Positions 27,936 to 34,728 of a DNA stretch of 34,728 nucleotides are shown here, in pieces. The notes beneath the pieces were generated by a model. The model was not told the origin of the DNA and searched no databases. It saw nothing but the letters and a program-made list of their open reading frames with translations. The stretch comes from Candidatus Helarchaeota ASGARD archaeon Hel_GB_B (GTDB lineage: Archaea > Asgardarchaeota > Lokiarchaeia > Helarchaeales > HEL-GB-B). A program made the position numbers and the translations under genes. The stretch spans positions 32,001 to 66,728 of the forward strand of contig SUPR01000004.1 of assembly GCA_005191425.1 (NCBI GenBank), read 5' to 3'. The number at the start of each line of letters is the position of its first letter. Within the stretch, counting starts at the first letter, position 1.

Positions 27936-28364
27936 TTAATGAGAGGGTGATTTTGGTTTTACTATTTTCTTTAGTACTGAATATATTTTTGCTTCTAAAT
28001 TATTTTCAAGTGTTATAATGGTCTGATTTAAATTTTTAATTGAATTTTCTAAAATATCAAATTTTTTTTGATTTTCTTTAATAGATTTTTCAATTTTATC
28101 TTGAATTGATGACACTCCCTCTTTTAAAGCGGAAAATGAAATCGTCTCTTCAGCTAATAATTTTTTTAAACTTTTCAGTTCTCTTTCTACCGATTCCATC
28201 ATTTTCAAAACCTCATTATTAATGTCTGATCTATTTTTTGCCATTTCTTCATTCAAAATATTTAGGCCCTTGACTATTTCTTTAACTGCATCAATTGTAG
28301 GAACTGGCCCAACAGGTGTATCTAATGCGTCAATTTCAATCTCAATTTTTTCATTTTCAGACAA
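27936..28364 (-). CDS. Coiled-coil protein, unknown function
   Basis: I do not recognise this 142-residue protein. An acidic N-terminal tail with a proline stretch (LDTPVGPVPTIDAVKE) is followed from about residue 35 by almost continuous heptad-like helix (VERELKSLKKLLAEE, SIQDKIEKSIKENQKKFDIL, TIITLENNLEAKIYSVLKK) and a short basic Pro/Ser end. It has no signal or membrane segment. The start is TTG; AGGATGA lies about nine bases before it. It sits between the ESCRT-I operon and the RING gene, so an adaptor or scaffold role there is possible but only inferred from place. Confidence 0.7.
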   Translation of the reverse strand: MSENEKIEIEIDALDTPVGPVPTIDAVKEIVKGLNILNEEMAKNRSDINNEVLKMMESVERELKSLKKLLAEETISFSALKEGVSSIQDKIEKSIKENQKKFDILENSIKNLNQTIITLENNLEAKIYSVLKKIVKPKSPSH

Positions 28365-28540
28365 TTTTTTAACTCATCCTTTAGATAAACTTTTCTACCC
28401 GTAATCTTAATTCTATTAATGAATAATTAATTTATTTTAATATTTAAATTGTTTTTATTAATCAACAAAATTTTTAATCTTTTATTATTTATTCATATTG
28501 ATTTCTTAATATATTTTATTCAATAACAAAAAGAATTAAA

Positions 28541-28771
28541 ATGGACGTTCGTTTTATAGACAAAATTAAGATAATTGGAGAGTGGAATTGGGAAAAATTA
28601 TCACGTTGTATTGTGTGTAATTTGCCTATAGAAAATAATGAACCTGCCCTCATGTGTCCATATTGTAGAAATTGGGCACACAAAGACCATCTACTCGAAT
28701 GGATAAAAATAAAAGGTAGATGCCCTTTTTGTAAGCGCCGACTAAACCGCAGTGATTTGATTGAAAAATAA
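28541..28771 (+). CDS. Small RING-like zinc protein, candidate E3
   Basis: 76 residues with eight zinc ligands: CIVC, CPYC, H-x2-H (AHKDH) and CPFC. The spacing is C-x2-C-x12-C-x2-C-x4-H-x2-H-x10-C-x2-C. This cross-brace order is closer to RING variants such as Listerin or FANCL (CxxC...CxxC-x4-H...CPxC) than to the plain C3HC4 form. The CPFC after LLEWIKIKGR is the usual E2-facing end. Such small RING proteins act as E3 candidates in archaeal ubiquitin clusters. No substrate-binding part is present. Convergent with ubiquitin 28 bases away; no clear SD. Confidence 0.87.
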   Translation: MDVRFIDKIKIIGEWNWEKLSRCIVCNLPIENNEPALMCPYCRNWAHKDHLLEWIKIKGRCPFCKRRLNRSDLIEK

Positions 28772-28799
28772 TAAATAACTATAAATAATGATTAAAAAG

Positions 28800-29048
28800 T
28801 TAATTTTTCGGGGAACCCCCTTCGGTCCGTGCAATTAAATAAAGTTTATCGTAATCATTTATCCCAACATCTGCTAAGCTCTGGTTTTCATTCCTAATTT
28901 CAGTACCTCTAAATGCTAATACAAAAATCGATGTAGGAATACGTTTTCTTTGTGAAATTTCTCGCTTTAAATCAACAATTCTCGTATTTGGAGGTACTTG
29001 AATTTCCATTACATCTCCACCAATAGCACTAACAATCCTAATAATCAT
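28800..29048 (-). CDS. Ubiquitin-like protein with GG-SPKN precursor tail
   Basis: 82-residue beta-grasp protein. The ubiquitin wording is clear: TRIVDLKREISQRKRIP for the alpha helix, FVLAFRGTEIRNENQSLADVGI for the middle, DKLYLIARTEGG for the last strand. R74 aligns with ubiquitin Arg72, the residue E1 reads. The di-glycine (77-78) is followed by SPKN, so the protein must be trimmed before E1 can use it, as with eukaryotic ubiquitin precursors. The tail codons contain a GGGGAACCCC palindrome at the DNA level, which stands out in this AT-rich genome. E2 lies upstream on the same strand, about 207 bases away. Confidence 0.95.
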   Translation of the reverse strand: MIIRIVSAIGGDVMEIQVPPNTRIVDLKREISQRKRIPTSIFVLAFRGTEIRNENQSLADVGINDYDKLYLIARTEGGSPKN

Positions 29049-29255
29049 ATTTATACACTTTCTATCTAATTTATTAATAAACCATATTAATTCTTAATTA
29101 TCTTTTAATAATTACTAATTTTATAGTTTTGGATATTATTTTTTCTATTTATTAAATTGGTCAAAATTTCATTTAATTTTTAAAAATAGAGTATATTAAT
29201 TTGGCGTCATTACATTTTAATTAACAAAATAATTTTGCATTAAATTCATGTTTCT

Positions 29256-29708
29256 CTATAAATTATCCCATCGAGCATATTTCTCCAAATAATATTTTAC
29301 TTCTTCTTCATATCTTTTATGATTTGTTTTCATCTGATTTGCTGCTTCTGAATTTAAAGGAGAATTTGGATTTGGAAAATTTAACAAGTTTCTTAATGCT
29401 TCAATTAGCCCTGCAATAGACATAGTCGGCGTCCAATCTTTTCCCATTGCTCCAACACATACTCTTTTTTTGTATATATTTGGATGCCAAATTGGCGTTA
29501 ACCACTTTACTCTAGGTGATTCATAAGGAAATTTGCGAGTAACAGTTATTTGAATCTTAAAAACGCCTCCCTCATACATACCTGTGCCTAAGATAAACCC
29601 TTCCCACATTGTTAAATCTCCACCTATTGGCTTAAAACTGGGTTCCTCTTCCTCTAATATCTTAGCTTCATAAGCTAATCTTGCATAAAAGTCTTCATCG
29701 CTTAACAT
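29256..29708 (-). CDS. Ubiquitin-conjugating enzyme E2
   Basis: Accepts ubiquitin from E1 on a cysteine and passes it on with the RING protein. Full UBC fold in 150 residues: FKPIGGDLTMWEGFILG, the FPYESPRVKWLTPIWHPNI segment with the HPN motif, catalytic Cys84 in KKRVCVGAMGKDW, and the crossover SIAGLIEALRNLLNFPNPNSPLN. The stretch PIGGDLTMWEGFI is close to PVGGNLKIWRGSI in the UEV at 26414-27190, so the pair look like ancient paralogues. It is in tandem with the ubiquitin gene. Confidence 0.96.
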   Translation of the reverse strand: MLSDEDFYARLAYEAKILEEEEPSFKPIGGDLTMWEGFILGTGMYEGGVFKIQITVTRKFPYESPRVKWLTPIWHPNIYKKRVCVGAMGKDWTPTMSIAGLIEALRNLLNFPNPNSPLNSEAANQMKTNHKRYEEEVKYYLEKYARWDNL

Positions 29709-30704
29709 ACTTGATTCCGTTATTTGATTTTTTTCTTAATTCTTAATTATAAATTATTTAATTAAATAATTCAATCCATAATTAATAGGATTATAATTTT
29801 TCAATCATTCTTGTAATAATTTTTTAATACATGTTTTTTAAATTTTCAACTTATTATCTTTTCTCGTAATATCTTTTGAATTTTATTATAGAATTGTCAT
29901 ATCTAAAGAGTTGAGATTCTATTTTAAACTATGATAATCTTTAGGCTATTAATACTATATGTTTCCTTTGTGATCTGATTTTAAATTATATAATATTTTT
30001 AATAAAAATATATAAATGTTCAGATCATATAATCTTATCAAAAGCAACCCATAAGCAGAATTAATATCCTTCTATAAATAATAATTAATGAATTGTTAAA
30101 AAAGTTGATTAATTTAAAATAGTTTTGTATTTAAAAAGATAGATAAACCATCTCTATCCTTTTTATTTTAATGAAAGAATCTCATATCTTTATAATATTT
30201 GGCTAATATTAGTTAAAAACTGATCATTAATTTTTAATCTATTAATAGATTAACAATTCTTATTAATAGATTTCGATACCTTTTAGACCATATATTTACT
30301 ACTATTTACCATTGATAAATTTTCCCAATTGAAAAAATCATTTTAAATTTTTATAATGCTTTAAAATCTTATTGAATTATTTCTTATAACGATTTAAAAA
30401 TTAACAAAATATTTATCACGTAAATATTTTCCGCTGACTTAATATAAAAAAAAGTGTAAGAAAATCTTTACTTTACAAACCCAGTCCCCAAAAGTACAGT
30501 ATTTATAATAAACTATAGATATAATTTAGATAAATCTATGAATAAATTAATATATTTAAAGGATGAAAAATTAGTGGCAATAATTATGTGATTAATTCGA
30601 CAATAATTAATATGCTATATTTGCCTCTTAATATTATTAACCACTTGATAACAATAATAAATTCTTTAATATAAATGTGATTAAGTTTTATATGGTTTGA
30701 GAAA
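29709..30704. other. About 1-kb AT-rich gap between E2 and protease genes
   Basis: No coding frame or RNA gene that I can support. A hairpin lies at 30133-30164 (AAAAAGATAGA / TCTATCCTTTTT, one bulge), ending in a T-rich run. The element ATTAATAGATT occurs twice near 30230-30275. A locally GC-richer patch lies at about 30470-30500 (ACAAACCCAGTCCCC) ahead of a TATTTATAATA sequence, a possible TATA box for the plus-strand genes with a leader of roughly 170 bases. The divergent E2 gene must also have its promoter here. Confidence 0.45.
30133..30164. terminator. Hairpin with T-run, terminator-like
   Basis: A near-perfect stem of about 11 pairs around a short loop, followed by TTTTT on the plus strand. 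It is far from any gene end (E2 starts at 29708 and reads away), so a terminator role has no obvious client. It may be a remnant or part of an unrecognised RNA. Confidence 0.25.
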
Positions 30705-31028
30705 ATGGAAAACAAAAAAGTGTTTACCGAAGAGGAAATGAAGCGACTTAAAAAAGTGTTTACCGAAGAGGAAATGAAGCGACTTAAAAATGTGTTTACC
30801 GAAGAGGAAATGAAGCGACTTAAAAATGTGTTTACCGAAGAGGAAATAAAGCAAATTTTAGATGAATTAACTGACAGGGAAATAAGGAGTATCATTGATG
30901 GATTTATAAGAGTCTCTTCCAAATCATGGTGGGTGTCTTTAGAGGAAGATATTGCAAATGCAGAAGTGGAATATTATAATCAGACCGAATTAGATGAAGA
31001 TACTTGGAATTTTATTATAAATGAATAA
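30705..31028 (+). CDS. Small protein with four 12-residue repeats, coupled to protease gene
   Basis: 107 residues, family not recognised. The N terminus is four tandem copies of a 12-residue unit: KVFTEEEMKRLK twice, then NVFTEEEMKRLK, then a diverged NVFTEEEIKQIL. The rest is acidic and mixed (DELTDREIRSIIDGF, KSWWVSLEEDIANAEVEYYN). The repeats are predicted amphipathic helix and should be soluble. The next gene starts two bases after its stop, so the two are very probably cotranslated. Partner, inhibitor or substrate of the protease-like protein are all possible. No function is shown. Confidence 0.7.
   Translation: MENKKVFTEEEMKRLKKVFTEEEMKRLKNVFTEEEMKRLKNVFTEEEIKQILDELTDREIRSIIDGFIRVSSKSWWVSLEEDIANAEVEYYNQTELDEDTWNFIINE
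30717..30860 (+). repeat. 36-bp tandem repeat inside the small gene
   Basis: Four units of 36 bases (30717, 30753, 30789, 30825). The first three are nearly identical in DNA; the third has AAT for AAA at its first codon. The fourth is diverged in its second half. Near-identity at silent positions means recent unit duplication or strong homogenisation. Confidence 0.9.
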
Positions 31029-31030
31029 AA

Positions 31031-32641
31031 ATGGTTGATTATAACAAAAAATGCAATGTTAATAAAAATATTGTTTTTTACAATAATTTTAATACTAAAA
31101 AAATTAAAGAATCAATTTTAAATGCTTTAATAGAAATAGTTAATGAATTATATGAGTCAAATAATATTTCAACTTATGAAAAATATTTAGTTCCACTAAA
31201 AAATTTAAGAGACGATACGCATTTAATATATTTGGCGGAATATCTTAAGAAAATCAACTGTAAAACAATAATCAAAGAGAGCAATTATATAGATAAAGTA
31301 TATTTAAATGATTTCTCGCAATTTTATGTAAGATGTTTTCCCCATTATAAAAAAACTTGCTCAAGATTGCATTTTTTTAATTTAGAAATTACTGAAGATG
31401 ATTTTTACGATAATTATCTCTTAGGAAAAAACCTTCAAGAACATTATTTGGGATTTTCTATTATTAAACCACTTCCATTTTTTCTGGGTCGGACATGTGT
31501 CAAACCATATTTTGATCCTAATAATAATTCGACTTTTTTTATACAACAAAAATACGAAGTAAATTTATGTGGTAAACCATTACATATAAATTCATTAATA
31601 TTTCATGATAAAGATAAAGCAACAGCAGCATGCTCAACGGTTGCTCTCTGGATTTGTTTTCAAATGACCTCTCATTTATTTAAAAATCATTTACCATTAC
31701 TTTCTCCATTGGAAATTACTAAACTTGCATCTAAATCTACAACATCACCAAATAGATTAATTCCGAACAAAAGTTTAACCACGCTTCAAGTAGTTTCAAT
31801 AATAAAAGAACTTAATTTGGAGTTAGAGCAACGAAAAGCTAGAAATAAGGACATTTTTTCCTTTATTTATGCATATATTCATTATAAAATTCCAATAATT
31901 CTTCTTATTGAAAGGTATAAAAATAATAGAAGGATTGGTCATGCTGTTATTGTTTCTGGAATTATTTTTAATAATTATCAAGAAAACAAATTTTTAAAAG
32001 GAAAAATTAAACTAAAAGCCCATTTCATTAATGAATTATTAATACATGATGATAAAATTGGCCCATATATAAAAGTAACTCTTGAAATGAAAGAAAATTC
32101 ATATAATCATTATTATACAATTCATATAGGTAATAATGAATATAAAATAAACAATATAATTGTTCCTGTTTATCATAAAATTAGAGTAGCACTTGAAGAT
32201 ATTTTATATAATAAATTTTTTATTGAGATTAATAATTTATTTAATGAAATTTTTTCCCAAAACTCTAAAAATAATAAGAATATAGTGTCAACAATTATGT
32301 GGGATATTTTTTTGACTGATATCAATGAATTTAAAAAAGATATTGCAAATCTCAATATCGATACTCAACTAAAAAAATCAATACTCATTTCGCCCTATCC
32401 AAAATATTTATGGCGTGCAATTATGTATAACTACAAAAAAGATAAAATAATTCCAATATTTGAATTTCAAGTTGATGCAACTGACCTACCAAAATCCATA
32501 TTTATCTATAAATCATTTTTTTATGGAAAATATAATATATTTTTTAAGCTTGGATATACAGTTGAAGGTTTAAAAAATAAAAAATATACTGATTTAGTGG
32601 AAAAAATAAAAGATCGCCTAATAAAACCCATAAAAAATTAG
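31031..32641 (+). CDS. Candidate papain-fold (C39-like) cysteine peptidase
   Basis: 536-residue protein of no family I can name with certainty. Its middle shows a papain-like triad order: a Cys at the start of a helix (KATAACSTVALWICF, Cys201), a His opening a strand (RIGHAVIVSGI, His304) and, after a short gap, IHDDKIGPYIKV (Asp340/341), which resembles the [ND]xxxGP segment of C39-type peptidases. N- and C-terminal regions of about 180 residues each are unassigned. It has no signal peptide, so it should be cytosolic. It begins two bases after the repeat protein and lies between E2/ubiquitin and E1. A ubiquitin-like-protein protease is the attractive reading. A stand-alone effector or defence protein is the alternative. 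Confidence 0.6.
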   Translation: MVDYNKKCNVNKNIVFYNNFNTKKIKESILNALIEIVNELYESNNISTYEKYLVPLKNLRDDTHLIYLAEYLKKINCKTIIKESNYIDKVYLNDFSQFYVRCFPHYKKTCSRLHFFNLEITEDDFYDNYLLGKNLQEHYLGFSIIKPLPFFLGRTCVKPYFDPNNNSTFFIQQKYEVNLCGKPLHINSLIFHDKDKATAACSTVALWICFQMTSHLFKNHLPLLSPLEITKLASKSTTSPNRLIPNKSLTTLQVVSIIKELNLELEQRKARNKDIFSFIYAYIHYKIPIILLIERYKNNRRIGHAVIVSGIIFNNYQENKFLKGKIKLKAHFINELLIHDDKIGPYIKVTLEMKENSYNHYYTIHIGNNEYKINNIIVPVYHKIRVALEDILYNKFFIEINNLFNEIFSQNSKNNKNIVSTIMWDIFLTDINEFKKDIANLNIDTQLKKSILISPYPKYLWRAIMYNYKKDKIIPIFEFQVDATDLPKSIFIYKSFFYGKYNIFFKLGYTVEGLKNKKYTDLVEKIKDRLIKPIKN

Positions 32642-32843
32642 ATAAAAAATGATTACGAATTAATTTTTTTAAAATATCGATTTAAATTAAATTATTATTA
32701 TCAATTCTGTAATTTCTTTAATCAAAATGAAAAGTTTAGATTTATTAAAATCCATTAAAGGTAAAACTTTTTTAAAAAGGAACGCTTTTCTAAAATGTTA
32801 ATAAGAATTTATTTTTTTTTACAATTAAAGGAATAGTTTTAAA

Positions 32844-34133
32844 ATGAATATGAGCTATGACTACAAAGGAGATAAACAAATTTTAGATGAAAATACTCTT
32901 GATAAAGAATTAAAACGTTATGCAAGGCAGATTATGCTCGAGGAGTGGGATCAAGATAAAGTTTCAAACGCTACCATTTTTATTGCAGGTGTTGGTGCTT
33001 TAGGTACAATTGCAGCTATGAATTTAGCTTTAATGGGAGTAAAAAATTTGATACTTTGTGATTATGATACTGTCGAACTCTCAAATTTATCGCGACAGGT
33101 TTTATTTTTCGATGAAGATATTGGAGCGTTTAAAGTTGACGCTGCAAAAAAGAATTTATATCGATGGAATCCAGATTTAGACATCAGGATTTTTAATTCC
33201 CGACTTCAGGAAATCGATAAGAAAGTGTTTGAGGGTTCTGATATTATAATTGATGGACTTGATACATTTTCTGCGAGAAGATGGTTAAATTCTATGGCTG
33301 TAAGCTTAAACAAGCCACTAATTCACGGGGGATTATTTGGGTGGTTTGGAAATGTCCAAATAATAATTCCTGGTGAAACTGCGTGTTTAGAATGTCATCC
33401 TCTTATACCTCAGAAAAGATTACAGAAACCATGTACACCGCTTGGTAAGGTAAGGTCTGCAGAACGCAAGGAAATTGTTGAGTCAGATGATAAAAAGATC
33501 CCATCAATTTTAACGGTCGCGTCTATTATTGCCAGTATTCAGGTCCAAGTAGCATTGAAAATAATTTTGAATATACCTCTTTCTCATGATAATTACATTT
33601 TTTATGATGGGCTTTCTAATTCCTTTACTAAAATGTATCTTGCGAAAAATGAGAATTGTATTATATGTTCTAATAAATATAAAACTAAGGGAGTGGAATT
33701 ATCTATTTCTAATGATGATACTGTGAGGACCATTAAAGATCGAATAATAATGACGTGGGATATAAGTGAACCATTTAATTTTATGTTTAGAGGTAAAATT
33801 TTAGAGGATTCAACAAAGATTAAAGATTTACAAATGAAAAATAGAGATGTTTTTTACGTTTGGAATAAATATATACTGCAGCCTATGAAATTTTATGCCA
33901 TTTTTTCGGACGAGATTGAGCCCATCAGAATCGAACTCCCCTTAAAACCCAAGATTCTCCAAATAGTAGTCGACCGTGGGTATATTACGCGGACTAAACA
34001 AAAAATATTAGAAAAAGCAAAAAATTTAGACCAAACTGTAAAATTTTACAAAACAAAAAAATTAGATGACGGAAAATATCTTATACGATATAAAATTTTT
34101 AAAAAGTCAAATAATTCTAAAATTATTAGGTGA
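32844..34133 (+). CDS. E1-like ubiquitin-activating enzyme with C-terminal beta-grasp domain
   Basis: Adenylates the ubiquitin C terminus and carries it as a thioester. Residues about 20-255 are a ThiF/E1 domain: YARQIMLEEWDQDKV, nucleotide loop GVGALG, DYDTVELSNLSRQ, and DGLDTFSARRWLN. Zinc pairs are C181/C184 and C272/C275. KPCTPLG (Cys197) has the PCT wording of the catalytic cysteine of eukaryotic E1s. Residues about 283-345 (TVRTIKDRIIMTWDI, MFRGKILEDSTKIKDLQM, DVFYVW) form a ubiquitin-like fold in the place where E1s carry the E2-binding domain. About 80 further residues are unassigned. Start at ATG 32844 or 32850. The next gene overlaps its stop. Confidence 0.93.
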   Translation: MNMSYDYKGDKQILDENTLDKELKRYARQIMLEEWDQDKVSNATIFIAGVGALGTIAAMNLALMGVKNLILCDYDTVELSNLSRQVLFFDEDIGAFKVDAAKKNLYRWNPDLDIRIFNSRLQEIDKKVFEGSDIIIDGLDTFSARRWLNSMAVSLNKPLIHGGLFGWFGNVQIIIPGETACLECHPLIPQKRLQKPCTPLGKVRSAERKEIVESDDKKIPSILTVASIIASIQVQVALKIILNIPLSHDNYIFYDGLSNSFTKMYLAKNENCIICSNKYKTKGVELSISNDDTVRTIKDRIIMTWDISEPFNFMFRGKILEDSTKIKDLQMKNRDVFYVWNKYILQPMKFYAIFSDEIEPIRIELPLKPKILQIVVDRGYITRTKQKILEKAKNLDQTVKFYKTKKLDDGKYLIRYKIFKKSNNSKIIR

Positions 34134-34728
34134 TTGAATTGGTGTTACATAAACAAAAAATTCCCTTTTTTGCATCAGAAAAAGGCGAACGCCTTAAAGT
34201 ACCAATATCTACCGGTAAAAAGTTTGAAATGCGGGTATTATTTAATGAGATTAATGAACCTGGAAAATGGATTTCTGAGGATAATTCTGAATTTTTATTA
34301 TTATTAACTTCAAATGGTTTTTCAGTTAATAAATTAGAAAAAGGGCCTATTACATATAATATTATTAAGAATTTTGACATTTTTGTTCTGGGTTCAAATC
34401 GTTTAGGAGAAATGAACATCACTGCTGGTGAATTCAGGGCAATAGCCCAATTTGTTTCTGATGGTCGGGGTGTTTTATTTGTCGGTAATGAATACATTGG
34501 TGGAGATGAAAATTATAATAATTATCTATTCCAAGTTTTTGGCGTATGTTTTAAGTCTACTATTAAAGATTCCAAGGAAAAAATTCTATCTACATCCGCT
34601 CTAGAAAATGCACCTTTAATTAATATTTTTGTTGACCACCCAATAACGTCAGATGTAAATGAAATTTTTGCTCAAAGAAATGCATCGTTGAGTATTGACC
34701 TTAGAAAACAGGTTGAACCACTTGCATT
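34130..34728 (+). CDS. Rossmann-like (DUF4350/GldG-type) protein, 3' end cut
   Basis: Frame open from GTG 34130, which overlaps the E1 stop (GTGA), to the window end, at least 199 codons. TTG 34139 and GTG 34142 are other starts. It reads on as FEMRVLFNEI, then FDIFVLGSNRLGEMNITAG, then RAIAQFVSDGRGVLFVGNEYIG. This alternation matches the YDILVIPNPGNG...WTKEGGCLLIMSDY pattern of the membrane protein at 10141-11367, so both probably share a glutamine-amidotransferase-like Rossmann domain. No N-terminal signal is seen here. Translational coupling to E1 suggests a shared role, which is otherwise unknown. Confidence 0.7.
   Translation, partial: MIELVLHKQKIPFFASEKGERLKVPISTGKKFEMRVLFNEINEPGKWISEDNSEFLLLLTSNGFSVNKLEKGPITYNIIKNFDIFVLGSNRLGEMNITAGEFRAIAQFVSDGRGVLFVGNEYIGGDENYNNYLFQVFGVCFKSTIKDSKEKILSTSALENAPLINIFVDHPITSDVNEIFAQRNASLSIDLRKQVEPLA

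Noticed and set aside
28800..29048. Sulfur carrier (MoaD/ThiS) or SAMP
   Set aside because: The sequence follows ubiquitin along its length, the di-glycine is not terminal, and E1, E2 and RING genes are close by.
29709..30704. tRNA or other structured RNA gene in the long gap
   Set aside because: No cloverleaf, no T-loop GGTTC-type box and no extended GC-rich block of the kind expected for an RNA gene in AT-rich DNA.
30717..30860. Possible CRISPR-like array of 36-bp units
   Set aside because: The units are directly adjacent without spacers and lie in frame in a gene; no cas genes are present.
30584..30922. Open frame on the minus strand with repeated SSVNTFLSRFI units
   Set aside because: It is the antisense image of the 36-bp repeat in the plus-strand gene, whose frame is coupled to the next gene and has better amino-acid composition.

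Overview
The window comes from a strongly AT-rich archaeal chromosome, and its gene content points to an Asgard archaeon (Promethearchaeota; Loki-like by general look, rank not resolved). Archaeal markers are the PolD large subunit, the stalk operon L11-L1-P0-P1, Trm5, a PUA-type NSUN methyltransferase and DUF371. Eukaryote-like markers are Elf1, Sec61 beta, complete-looking ESCRT-I, -II and -III sets, Vps4, and a ubiquitin pathway (ubiquitin, E1, E2, RING).

Layout. 1-2637: 3' part of a leucyl-tRNA synthetase whose core is bacterial in type. 2877-5467: minus-strand ribosomal operon rpl11-rpl1-rplP0-rpl12. 5712-10131: housekeeping genes (phosphodiesterase, RNA m5C methyltransferase, isoaspartyl methyltransferase, DUF371, Trm5, Elf1). 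10141-11367: membrane protein with an outward Rossmann-like domain and an inward TPR-like tail. 11452-15516: PolD DP2 interrupted by a 181-residue mini-intein in its catalytic motif. 15532-17202: CBS protein, MazG-like pyrophosphohydrolase, Sec61 beta. 17253-27190: ESCRT block. It has two ESCRT-III subunits (Vps20/32/60-like and Vps2/24/46-like) with a HerA/DUF87-like ATPase between them, then Vps4 and overlapping Vps25 on the plus strand, facing Vps23-Vps28-Vps22 on the minus strand. 27936-34133: ubiquitin block with a coiled-coil protein, a RING-like protein, ubiquitin with a GG-SPKN precursor tail, E2, a 12-residue-repeat protein coupled to a papain-like candidate protease, and E1 with a C-terminal beta-grasp domain. 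34130-end: a coupled gene, cut by the window, with the same kind of Rossmann-like domain as the membrane protein.

How the genes fit together. Ubiquitin would be trimmed to its di-glycine, activated by E1, passed to E2 and directed by the RING protein. ESCRT-I (Vps23 UEV plus Vps28) could read the mark, ESCRT-II (Vps22, Vps25) would bridge to ESCRT-III, and Vps4 would remodel the filaments. The part I cannot assign to a known pathway step is the repeat-protein/protease pair between E2 and E1. It is the best candidate here for an undescribed component, possibly a ubiquitin-like-protein protease. A second pattern is that a MIM1-spaced helix occurs in both ESCRT-III tails and at the N termini of the Vps28-like and Vps25-like proteins.

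Many starts are TTG (rpl1, NSUN, pcm, trm5, CBS, vps22, coiled-coil gene), several with a readable Shine-Dalgarno (SD) sequence. Long gene-free stretches (20941-21283, 21887-22559, 27191-27935, 29709-30704) hold no RNA gene that I can recognise.
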